From WTFY01 sp965220875 (GTDB lineage Bacteria > Pseudomonadota > Gammaproteobacteria > UBA4575), in NCBI GenBank assembly GCA_965220875.1, contig OZ244849.1, positions 1,860,001-1,924,000 on the forward strand: a DNA stretch of 64,000 nt. The letters are read 5' to 3'. Numbering within the stretch: position 1 is the first letter of the stretch; every line of letters begins with the position of its first letter. The translations under genes were made by a program, and so were the position numbers. Shown here piece after piece: positions 46,590 to 54,193 of this stretch. Under the pieces are notes generated by a model. That model saw only the letters and a list, made by a program, of their open reading frames with translations, did not search any database and was not told where the DNA came from.

Positions 46590-47297
46590 GTGCAAATTAT
46601 TCCGGTACTAGACCTCTCCAAAGGTTTGGTAGTGCATGCAAAGAACGGCAACCGGAATCATTATAGGCCAATACAGTCGTCCTTATGTCCATCAGCCAAC
46701 CCAGTAGAAATAGTTCACAGCTATTTAGAGCTTCACTGCTTTCAAAAACTTTATATAGCAGACCTCGATGCCATTGAACATCAGGGGGATAACTCTCGTG
46801 TCATTCAGAAAATAATTTCCGAATTTCCAGAACTTGAAATATGGCTGGATACTGGACTTTCTTTAATCAACCTCTACCTAGATAGGCTGAACTGCCGCTT
46901 GCTAAGGATAATCCTTTCAACTGAATCGATGCCCTCCGCTTCAACTTTCAGCATGCTCAGGACGAATTATCGGAATCACCAGTTCTTGCTTTCTGTAGAC
47001 TTCAGAACTAATACCTTGATTGGCTCACAGGAAATCATACAGGACAAGGGGTCATGGCCTCCTGATGTTGTAGTGCTTAATCTTGACCATGTAGGTACTT
47101 GCATGGGCGTCGACTTTCCAACAATCCCCAACCAGCATGATTTATTTGAAAAACACAATATATTTTACGGTGGAGGTATCAGAAATTATGCTGATTTACT
47201 GCAGTTGGAAAAAATAGGTGCTGCGGGCGCATTGCTTTCCACTGCACTGCACAAAAAATCAATCACCAAGAATGAGTTGCAGAAATTCAACCGATAA
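46590..47297 (+). CDS. HisA/HisF-like TIM-barrel protein of the H4MPT cluster
   Basis: A 235-residue beta/alpha-barrel protein resembling HisA (ProFAR isomerase). The first strand has IPVLDLSKGLVVHAKNG, keeping the catalytic Asp of HisA, and the mid-barrel Asp is retained in LLSVDFRT near residue 131; the late FYGGGIRNYADL forms the phosphate site. It is surrounded by methylofuran and pterin genes, with no his genes, which argues for a distinct substrate. Such HisA-like proteins are known in methylotroph H4MPT clusters but I know no assigned reaction. GTG start directly after an in-frame TAA. Confidence 0.8.
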   Translation: MQIIPVLDLSKGLVVHAKNGNRNHYRPIQSSLCPSANPVEIVHSYLELHCFQKLYIADLDAIEHQGDNSRVIQKIISEFPELEIWLDTGLSLINLYLDRLNCRLLRIILSTESMPSASTFSMLRTNYRNHQFLLSVDFRTNTLIGSQEIIQDKGSWPPDVVVLNLDHVGTCMGVDFPTIPNQHDLFEKHNIFYGGGIRNYADLLQLEKIGAAGALLSTALHKKSITKNELQKFNR

Positions 47298-48507
47298 CTT
47301 TCAGCTTTTCCCGCATGTCCTGGTGTAACAGCCACCTCAGGCCCGACTTGCCCAAGTTGTCTGACGAGAAATAATCCAGCAAGACATTCTGTCCACGTTT
47401 TTGCAGTTCATGTAGTTCAGGGCCTGTGTAACTGCAGTACGACCTGTCTGTTTCAAATATTTGCAATTCAGCTAGGCCTGGCAGGTATTCAATCAGATTT
47501 TCCCATATGTAGACGGTAAGTAACTCAGTGCTGGAGCGCCAACTTAAACCAGCAGTAACATAATTCAGTGTTTGATGATCAAGCTTTGCTATCACTTTCC
47601 GGCTGACTATTTGTTTCAAGTGCCCATAATCCACGACAAAACCCGTAAGTGGATCAATTTGATCCCTGACTTTGACCCTCATGGCATAGCGACCGCCATG
47701 CAAATTCGCACATTTACCAGGATGATCAGTAATAAAATGGGCCGAATCAAACACCAGTTCCTTGACCACTGCAGCCTGATCGTATTTTCCAAAAAACCTG
47801 TCTTTTGCAACCGGTATGTTTTCCAAGTACTCTTTGATTAGGCTCAGTAAACAAGACGAGTCTGTTCGCGTCTCGCCCCTTACCAGCATACCGTTTTCAT
47901 GTTTCGAGGCATCCAAATGCTTCAAATGGATATGAAAATTTCTTTCCAAATGATCACTTATCCTGACCGCATCCTTGCTCTCCGGAAAGTCTATAAATAG
48001 ATACCCTGCATGTATTTCGCCGATATGAGCAATCAGTATGGACAGGCGCTGCAGAAATGACCCTGTAGAAGGCTGCTCAATTTGCGAAGCCAGCCATGCA
48101 CTTGGGATTTTTAAGCTGTTCCGGGCGATGACACGGTGTGTGGAATCTTCATATGTATATTCTTGTCTGAACTGAAATCCCAAAGAGCACAGCGATTCCA
48201 GATACCATAGCAATTGCTCTAGCCTGCGTATGCCCAATGATACGATTGTAAACTCACCATGCTGCTTGAGTGCCCGTGCCATCTCCAAACCTGCAATAAC
48301 ATCCAGCGCCAGCTTGTCCACACTTCTTCCCGGTTTGCGATACAAAGAAACGTCATCTGCCTGATTTATCTGATCCGTGCTAAGAATCATGTCCAAAGGC
48401 AGATGATGGCGTAATGCATATTCTTGCAGCGTCAACCCACTGCATGCTATGAGATGCTCGTTTGTCAACTGACTGCCTACATCTTTTCGACAATCAAGGC
48501 ACTGCAT
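47287..48507 (-). CDS. Zinc-finger / 6-pyruvoyltetrahydropterin synthase-like fusion
   Basis: A 406-residue protein of three parts. Residues 1-50 form a Ros/MucR-like zinc-binding motif (C3, C6, H18, C22, then LTLQEYALRHHLP). Residues about 55-245 are unrecognised mixed alpha/beta. Residues about 246-375 resemble 6-pyruvoyl/carboxy-tetrahydropterin synthase: SAHF (H257), C266-x3-H270, VDYGHLK, LDHQTLN and FETDRS. The usual HGH metal motif reads HGG, so one zinc ligand is lost. The ATG at 48507 with GGGG six bases upstream is preferred over a TTG at 48555. Its 3' end overlaps the HisA-like gene by 11 bases. Confidence 0.75.
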   Translation of the reverse strand: MQCLDCRKDVGSQLTNEHLIACSGLTLQEYALRHHLPLDMILSTDQINQADDVSLYRKPGRSVDKLALDVIAGLEMARALKQHGEFTIVSLGIRRLEQLLWYLESLCSLGFQFRQEYTYEDSTHRVIARNSLKIPSAWLASQIEQPSTGSFLQRLSILIAHIGEIHAGYLFIDFPESKDAVRISDHLERNFHIHLKHLDASKHENGMLVRGETRTDSSCLLSLIKEYLENIPVAKDRFFGKYDQAAVVKELVFDSAHFITDHPGKCANLHGGRYAMRVKVRDQIDPLTGFVVDYGHLKQIVSRKVIAKLDHQTLNYVTAGLSWRSSTELLTVYIWENLIEYLPGLAELQIFETDRSYCSYTGPELHELQKRGQNVLLDYFSSDNLGKSGLRWLLHQDMREKLKVIG

Positions 48508-48578
48508 GTATAACCCCAGCTGTTGATTTGGTCCATCTGCACATCGTTTGTCCAATTATATCAACAAATACATCCACC

Positions 48579-48610
48579 AAAAAAAATGCCCCGCAATTGC
48601 GGGGCATTTT
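48579..48610 (-). terminator. Rho-independent terminator of fae
   Basis: A perfect 14-base inverted repeat (48583-48596 with 48597-48610) with a GC-rich core CCCCGC/GCGGGG. On the minus strand it is followed by eight T residues (48586 down to 48579). It lies 24 bases after the fae stop, so it closes fae and separates it from the PTPS-like gene. Confidence 0.92.
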
Positions 48611-48633
48611 CATAGCCTTTCTCAAAATTGAGA

Positions 48634-49161
48634 TCAGAAGCCTTTGAATGGATGCTCCGCGCTGTCCTTCTGGGCAACAACTGCAGAAGCCTTAGGCTCA
48701 TCTTTTATTGCACGTGCCAGTGATTCCTTCACTGCCTTGTAGTTGTTCTCATAGATCGCCGCATTGTCCTTGGCCTCCCAATGAATGAAAACTCCTACAC
48801 ATACGAACACATCATCTGCTTCATCCGCAGGGATAGTCCCATCTTCAACACTGTCCGCTACAGCCTTTGCTACTGCCATCTGTGCAGGACCAAACATCTG
48901 TACTGCTTGATTTGCACCTTTGATTGTAACCTTGTTGAACATCATAGTGTTTGGCTTACAAGGTAAATTAGGGGCAATTACAGCCAGCAAAGTGGAAAAG
49001 CCGTCCTTATTATTAACCAAGCCATTACAAAAAGCAGTCTCAACAGCAGAGCCACGCGGACCAATCAATAAGTCAATATGTGCGATTTCTGCCATTGTGC
49101 CGGAAGGATCGTTATCGTTAACGAGCGACTCCCCGACCATTACTTTGTTAATCAATGCCAT
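48634..49161 (-). CDS. fae: Formaldehyde-activating enzyme
   Basis: Condenses formaldehyde with H4MPT to methylene-H4MPT, in the cytosol. The 175 residues are canonical Fae: AHIDLLIGPRGSAVETAF with the catalytic His near residue 28, GLVNNKDGFSTLLAVIAPNLP, KPNTMMFNKVTI, MFGPAQ and GVFIHWEA. A short acidic insertion (NDNDPSGTM) precedes the active-site strand, and the segment after GPAQ reads MAVAKAV rather than HGVA. A strong CAGGAGAA site, a good extended -10 promoter and a strong terminator flank it, so it is likely a highly expressed single-gene transcript. Confidence 0.97.
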   Translation of the reverse strand: MALINKVMVGESLVNDNDPSGTMAEIAHIDLLIGPRGSAVETAFCNGLVNNKDGFSTLLAVIAPNLPCKPNTMMFNKVTIKGANQAVQMFGPAQMAVAKAVADSVEDGTIPADEADDVFVCVGVFIHWEAKDNAAIYENNYKAVKESLARAIKDEPKASAVVAQKDSAEHPFKGF

Positions 49162-49246
49162 TATAGTTCTCCTGTTTCATTTTATTGTCGATAACTGCAG
49201 ACCACAGGTCCGCTTGTACCCTGTTGGATCACGCTAGCAGCGCCAA

Positions 49247-49255
49247 ATTATACCA
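49247..49255 (-). promoter_or_regulatory. Extended -10 promoter of fae
   Basis: Minus strand TGGTATAAT: a perfect TATAAT with the TG-x extension. No TTGACA lies 16-18 bases upstream. The predicted transcript start is near 49240, giving a leader of about 79 bases before the fae ATG. The element starts 4 bases after the stop of the upstream CitG-like gene. Confidence 0.6.
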
Positions 49256-49258
49256 TAC

Positions 49259-50113
49259 TTACAACATACCTAGCCCAGTTGCAAAGATACTAGCCACAGT
49301 CAGGTCCGCTGTAGTTCCCGGATTAATATGATCACGCCTCAGCAGACCATCAATTTCCAGTAATTGAGCCTTATACCTGGCTGGCGAATCCGAACTATAG
49401 AATTCCTTTTCAAGCGGGGAGATCATATCACTAATTGCACGAGCTTTTAATATGCCGTATTTTCGTTCAACCAGACTATCGTGGAATCTTGCTAGGAAAC
49501 CAATATACAGACCCGTTGCAGCCCAGCATTCATCGTTCCATCGTTCCATCAAATCCTTAAACCGCGGTACGCCAAAATCAAGTATATCTTGGAAATTGCT
49601 TGAATACTGCCTGGCGACACTGTCCCACGAAGATGAAATTTTCATTGCATCTAAAAGAGTTACCGTAGGTTCTTCAAATATATCTTGGTCTTTTTTATGT
49701 CCAAGCCCTCCTGGCTTTGCTGCTCTGATTGCCTCATACACATTTCTTGCATCCTCTACTGTAGACCGCAACAGAACTTCTGCTAGCAAACTAGCATAAC
49801 CAGACACTGTTTCCTTGCTCAGAGAAGCCTGAACCATAGGTGCTATGAGTAGTATGATTCCTAGATTCGTATTCGTGCCAACCACCGTCTGAGTGGCTTG
49901 TACCGCCTGCAGTATCCGTGCTCCCAACGTCAAGCCAGGCGCTGTCAGAGGTGGTGCGCTAACTTCGGCACTGTACAAGAAGTCCTGAATACTAGGGGAT
50001 GGGTTCAGAGAGTGGATTCCTGTATTGCCCGGTTTCAGCGCATGTATATCGACCCAGCATGCATGCCGATACAGTTTTGCCAAGGCTGCACTGCGGGAAG
50101 TCAGATCATCCAT
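49259..50113 (-). CDS. Triphosphoribosyl-dephospho-CoA synthase-like protein (CitG family)
   Basis: A 284-residue all-helical protein of the CitG/MdcB family, with the ACWVDIHALKPGNTG segment (about 18-32) and the AAKPGGLGHKKDQDI segment near 130. CitG transfers a triphosphoribosyl group from ATP to dephospho-CoA with loss of adenine. No citrate or malonate lyase genes are near; it lies between the RimK-like ligase and fae, as in other methylotroph H4MPT clusters. The true acceptor is unknown. ATG start, 79 bases after the RimK-like gene. Confidence 0.82.
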   Translation of the reverse strand: MDDLTSRSAALAKLYRHACWVDIHALKPGNTGIHSLNPSPSIQDFLYSAEVSAPPLTAPGLTLGARILQAVQATQTVVGTNTNLGIILLIAPMVQASLSKETVSGYASLLAEVLLRSTVEDARNVYEAIRAAKPGGLGHKKDQDIFEEPTVTLLDAMKISSSWDSVARQYSSNFQDILDFGVPRFKDLMERWNDECWAATGLYIGFLARFHDSLVERKYGILKARAISDMISPLEKEFYSSDSPARYKAQLLEIDGLLRRDHINPGTTADLTVASIFATGLGML

Positions 50114-50192
50114 TGTGGGAAGAAATATTGAAATTACGACGAGAATTCAAGTGTTTGCTGGCAAAGACTTATTTCATATGTGCAATCCCTTC

Positions 50193-51119
50193 TCAACCTC
50201 CAATCTTGTCTGAGCACGTAAAATCAGAATATTGCTGCAGACTACACAGGAAGTGTTGAACCAGCATCTCCGAAACATCTACCTTGCTTACACTTTGCAG
50301 GCCTTTCCATGCGGGAATGCTGTTTACTTCAGTTACCCAGAGAGTTCCGCAGTCATCACGCATAATATCAACACCACCATAATGCATGTCGACTGCCTTT
50401 ACAGCACTCCTCGCCAGTCCTGTAAACTTCTCATCGAGTACTGCAGGGATACATTTTCCTCCTGTTGCTACATTGGAAATCCAGCCGCTTCCCTGTCTTT
50501 TCATCATTGCAACTACTCGTTCCCCTATGACGAGCAGCCTCCAATCATGGGCACCTTCTGAACCAGTTTCGATATATCTCTGCAAATAAAACAGGTTGTT
50601 GTAAAGAGTAAAATCTGCAAAATCACTATACCCAGTAATCAGTTGCAAATTTTTGCCCTGTGAACCAAACAGAGGCTTCAAAACTACCTTATGCCCTGAT
50701 CCTAACTGCTTTCGAATAAAGGCATATGCATCATGAATGTTGTTGCCTACCCATGTAGGAGGTGTAGAAATTCCTGCTTGACTAAGCAGGAAACTCGTCA
50801 TTCCTTTGTCAACGCTCCGTTCTATTGCACGTACTTCGTTATATACAAATACATTGAGTTCGCGCATCGCATGCAATATGTCCAGATAGAACACAACTTC
50901 TTCCAAAGTACCACCGGGTACACCTCGGACAAATACGCCAGAAGGTAAAGATCCTTCAAATCCAGGCATAAACAAACCGTAAGGTTCCAGTGCTGTATCG
51001 AAATGACAACTCTTCAATGAAACATTGGTACAGCGATAGCCTTTGGCATTAAAAGCCTTTCGCAACTGCTGCCCATGCCAACCGGGATCATCGGTGATGA
51101 TGGCGATATGACGAGACAT
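50193..51119 (-). CDS. RimK-family ATP-grasp ligase
   Basis: A 308-residue RimK-like ATP-grasp enzyme: N-terminal HIAIITDDPGWHG, VVLKPLFGSQGKNLQLI near residue 141, the YIETGSEGAHDWRLLVIG segment, and the C-terminal metal site WVTEVNSIPAWKGLQ near 269. RimK-type enzymes add glutamates; in archaea MptN glutamylates H4MPT to sarcinapterin, so an alpha-glutamate ligase acting on H4MPT or methylofuran is plausible. It starts only 3 bases after the mch stop, placing it in the mtdB-mch operon. Confidence 0.85.
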   Translation of the reverse strand: MSRHIAIITDDPGWHGQQLRKAFNAKGYRCTNVSLKSCHFDTALEPYGLFMPGFEGSLPSGVFVRGVPGGTLEEVVFYLDILHAMRELNVFVYNEVRAIERSVDKGMTSFLLSQAGISTPPTWVGNNIHDAYAFIRKQLGSGHKVVLKPLFGSQGKNLQLITGYSDFADFTLYNNLFYLQRYIETGSEGAHDWRLLVIGERVVAMMKRQGSGWISNVATGGKCIPAVLDEKFTGLARSAVKAVDMHYGGVDIMRDDCGTLWVTEVNSIPAWKGLQSVSKVDVSEMLVQHFLCSLQQYSDFTCSDKIGG

Positions 51120-51122
51120 GGT

Positions 51123-52076
51123 TCAGGAGAACGAATCTGCTAACAGGTCTGGGGCCAGTTGACCACCTTTGAAGGTTCGACCGCTTTCAACTGACGTAAC
51201 TGCCACCCATGCAGGACTGAACAACATTGGATCAATTTTGAAAAAGTCATATCCACAGTCTTCAAGTATATCTGCAAAGGGCTTGCCATAATCAGCAGAT
51301 GAGCTGGATGGAAGCTCCTTGGCAAGTTTCTCGGCACTTGCATCATCTCCACGAACAAATAGATGCACTCTGCCGGCAAACAGAATAGTCGTGTTGGTGC
51401 GTTCCATAGCTTTTGCAAAATCAGGTGCTGGTGGAGATAGTGGTGCACTTGCAGAACCGTCCAAGATATCATCAAGTGGAAACCCCAACACATGAACCTT
51501 GTGCATAGCAACTTCCAGCACTCTGGAAACAATCTGCACGGTTCCTGCAATGGATCTGGTAGGTGTTAGAATAAATGTCAACGCTTCTGGAACCAGCTTG
51601 CATGTTTCGGCAATTCGGTCAATGAGCGCCACCGGAGGAGTCCGGTCCACTTCAAGCACAAATGTTGCACTGTCACAAGTATCTTCGTAACCTAGATCAT
51701 CAAATAGGGACTCTTTACGCGCAATTGCGCGGCCCGGCCCAGAACCCAGAGCATGGAATTCTCCATACGATAAGCTCCAGCCAGCATACTGGCTTGCCAA
51801 ACATGCTAGGACGGGATTCGATGAATGAACATGGAGGGAAAGTGGCCAGTCACTCACAGCTGTCGCATGATACAGTGTTACCGTTCCCAGTCCTCCCATA
51901 CAAATTTCTCCTATGATCCGGCCAGCTTCAAGACCACCGGTGCAGCCTATTCCTGCATCGATGAATTTTGCACCATTACTGAATTCCCCCACCTCAACTC
52001 TCAAAGCACTATTCTTGTCTATCAGTTCCTGAACTAACGGCTTTGCTAACCGATTTATACTTACATTTTGCATCAT
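51123..52076 (-). CDS. mch: Methenyl-H4MPT cyclohydrolase
   Basis: Converts methenyl-H4MPT to N5-formyl-H4MPT. From the ATG at 52076 there are 317 residues. Family marks are DAGIGCTGGLEAGRIIGEICMGGLG near residue 39, the GSGPGRAIARKE loop near 106, and the C-terminal DYGKPFADILEDCGYDFFKIDPMLFSPA. A TTG at 52091 and an ATG at 52073 are other start choices; the ATG pair is just after the ATP-grasp stop. It lies between the ATP-grasp and RimK-like genes. Confidence 0.97.
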   Translation of the reverse strand: MMQNVSINRLAKPLVQELIDKNSALRVEVGEFSNGAKFIDAGIGCTGGLEAGRIIGEICMGGLGTVTLYHATAVSDWPLSLHVHSSNPVLACLASQYAGWSLSYGEFHALGSGPGRAIARKESLFDDLGYEDTCDSATFVLEVDRTPPVALIDRIAETCKLVPEALTFILTPTRSIAGTVQIVSRVLEVAMHKVHVLGFPLDDILDGSASAPLSPPAPDFAKAMERTNTTILFAGRVHLFVRGDDASAEKLAKELPSSSSADYGKPFADILEDCGYDFFKIDPMLFSPAWVAVTSVESGRTFKGGQLAPDLLADSFS

Positions 52077-52087
52077 TAGTTCTCTTC

Positions 52088-53209
52088 TCAAGATTTAAAA
52101 GATTTCGATCCTGCCTGCATGAGCGTGTCTAAAATGATTTGCTTGCGCGACCACACTGCAGTACATACCTGGGACACATTTTTACCTCCAGCAAATACGC
52201 TGCATAGAGGTTCATTTTTACGGATGACTTCCCCTGGATAAGGCCGATCCGCAGTCCATAATGGCCAGTTGAAGCTGCTCGGAACACACATTGTGGCTGG
52301 AGAATAAACGATAACATGTGCATGCAACTTTGTTCTTCCCGGTTCCGGGCTGAGTCTAGCATGTGCACAAGCATCTATGTGATCCCTTATCAGGCTACCC
52401 TGCCTGGTTTCATACAATTCAAAGGTCGCAGGAATACGTGGATTTACTTCAAGCATGAAAACATGTCCATTTGAAAGAATAAAATCGATACTGTTTAATC
52501 CGACCAGCTCAAACTCATGAACCAAGCTAGTTGCATAACCCAAAGCGGCGAGTCGTTGTTCATCTGTAAGATTGACGTGATTGATTGCCCCTTCGTATAG
52601 GAAAGGCATACCGGCCGCGGCATTCCTGCACCACAAGGTATTGAATCCCAATGCACGCAGGTTTTGACCATTGGACAAGAATGTCAATGAAAAAGGTATG
52701 CCCTCTAATTTCCGCTGATAGTAAGATCCTTGGTCATGTGCCTGATGACCAGTTAATATAGTGACACCAGTGCCGCCTGCACTCCTTGACTTTTTTTGCA
52801 ACCATCGCTCTGCATCACCCTGCACAGGCTTGAAACTGATTTCTGGATACGGGATTTGGTTTGCATCAAGTGCCGGGAAAAATACTTCTGGATCCTTGCA
52901 CATTCGCAGAGTGGCACTTGAATTACCAATGACCTTGTCAAACGAAATAGCATCCAGCATGTCGGGATCAAATTCCAAGGCAGCATCGTAAAACAAACCT
53001 TTCAGGGGGTGCGTATTGCGCAAATTCTGCACAGCCTTGAGAGTTTCGCTACTATCCAGGCCTGATGTTTTTCGTGACACTCTGAGACTGGCATCAGCAG
53101 CTGAACATGTATCCATGTCACAAAACCCGTCAACAACAGCCACGGAATAGCCACAGGCTTTCAAGGACTTAGCGATAGCGCGGCCAGAGATGGCTACAAC
53201 CAGAAAAAT
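52088..53209 (-). CDS. ATP-grasp protein of the H4MPT operon (probable ATT start)
   Basis: An ATP-grasp ligase-like protein with the core SAGGTGVTIL near residue 140 and the metal-binding FMLEVNPRIPATFELYE near 258. It directly follows mtdB in the same frame, separated by a single TAG. The N-terminal strand IFLVVAISGRAIAKSLKACG is needed for a normal Rossmann-like start, but between the TAG and a TTG at 53164 there is no ATG, GTG or TTG. ATT at 53209 lies six bases after GGGAG and gives 373 residues; CTG at 53203 is the other early choice. Substrate unknown; homologues occur beside mch and mtdB in methylotrophs. Confidence 0.72.
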   Translation of the reverse strand: MFLVVAISGRAIAKSLKACGYSVAVVDGFCDMDTCSAADASLRVSRKTSGLDSSETLKAVQNLRNTHPLKGLFYDAALEFDPDMLDAISFDKVIGNSSATLRMCKDPEVFFPALDANQIPYPEISFKPVQGDAERWLQKKSRSAGGTGVTILTGHQAHDQGSYYQRKLEGIPFSLTFLSNGQNLRALGFNTLWCRNAAAGMPFLYEGAINHVNLTDEQRLAALGYATSLVHEFELVGLNSIDFILSNGHVFMLEVNPRIPATFELYETRQGSLIRDHIDACAHARLSPEPGRTKLHAHVIVYSPATMCVPSSFNWPLWTADRPYPGEVIRKNEPLCSVFAGGKNVSQVCTAVWSRKQIILDTLMQAGSKSFKS

Positions 53210-53212
53210 CTT

Positions 53213-54115
53213 CTACTCCCGGGCAATCTCCCTTGCTGTTTCGAAGGCATGCTCGAAGTGCAGATATGCTGGCTTGCCTGCACCACACATTTTTTGTAAT
53301 AACCTATGCTGTGTCTGGTATTTCACATTGCCAATAACCAGTGCACCAATACCGACTGCTCCACTACCTGAACCTTCAATAGGTTTACAGTTTCCCATCA
53401 CATCAAGTCCTGCAACCCCTGAAGGTGGTACAGCATTAACATCTGCAGCAACTTTCAGCTCACTTGAACTTTCAATATTTTTTGCAGAAACAAGCTGCAC
53501 TCCAGCAGCACCTGCGGCAAGTACTACGTCTGTATTTTGCATTAATTCATGTATCACTTCGTTCGCTTCCCCGCGAATTTCTGTGGTTCCTTGGCCATAC
53601 TCCCGATTACACAATGCAGCAACCTTCTCAGATTTTTCTTTGCTTCGACCAAGAATGTATACAATTGCCCCGGTATTGGCTGCCAAAACAGCAGCCGTAG
53701 AACCCACCGGACCTGTACCTCCCATTATCACGACCTGTTTCCCTTGCAGGCTCGTGCTGAATTTTTCTTCAAGGGTATGCTCGACACAAGCCACCATTCC
53801 TGCAGCAGTTGTAAATGCGCCGCTGGGATCAGCGAAACAGGAGACTTCAAAAGGTGGCACCATTGATTCCTGGCAAATCTGCAACATTTCCATTGCGACA
53901 TGCATATCCCGTCCACCTAAAAACACTCCGGTTCGCTTCGCTCCAGCAGGTCCTCGAGAAAAAATTGCATCCTGGATCAGACCTTGCACTTCCTCTTTTT
54001 CCACATAAGTGTAGCCCACTGCATGACCCCACCCTGCATCTAGAGCCATATTCACATCAAATGGGCTTAGATTCTTAGCCGGGGTAATCATGTGCAAAAT
54101 TTGTGGCTTTTCCAT
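53213..54115 (-). CDS. mtdB: NAD(P)-dependent methylene-H4MPT dehydrogenase
   Basis: Oxidises methylene-H4MPT to methenyl-H4MPT with NAD(P). The 300 residues contain the substrate region KNLSPFDVNMALDAGW, the FADPSGAFTTAAGMVA stretch near residue 95, and the nucleotide-binding VVIMGGTGPVGSTAAVLAA near 129. The profile fits MtdB more than MtdA: no tetrahydrofolate-linked fch gene is near, and fae, mch and mptG surround it. It lies 78 bases after mptG and ends in a TAG that touches the next gene. Confidence 0.93.
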   Translation of the reverse strand: MEKPQILHMITPAKNLSPFDVNMALDAGWGHAVGYTYVEKEEVQGLIQDAIFSRGPAGAKRTGVFLGGRDMHVAMEMLQICQESMVPPFEVSCFADPSGAFTTAAGMVACVEHTLEEKFSTSLQGKQVVIMGGTGPVGSTAAVLAANTGAIVYILGRSKEKSEKVAALCNREYGQGTTEIRGEANEVIHELMQNTDVVLAAGAAGVQLVSAKNIESSSELKVAADVNAVPPSGVAGLDVMGNCKPIEGSGSGAVGIGALVIGNVKYQTQHRLLQKMCGAGKPAYLHFEHAFETAREIARE

Positions 54116-54193
54116 TACTCCCTCTCACAATTAGGTTCTGTATTAATTAATCACCTGCATGATTAGCTGTGTGTTCTCGCATGTATTGAATTT

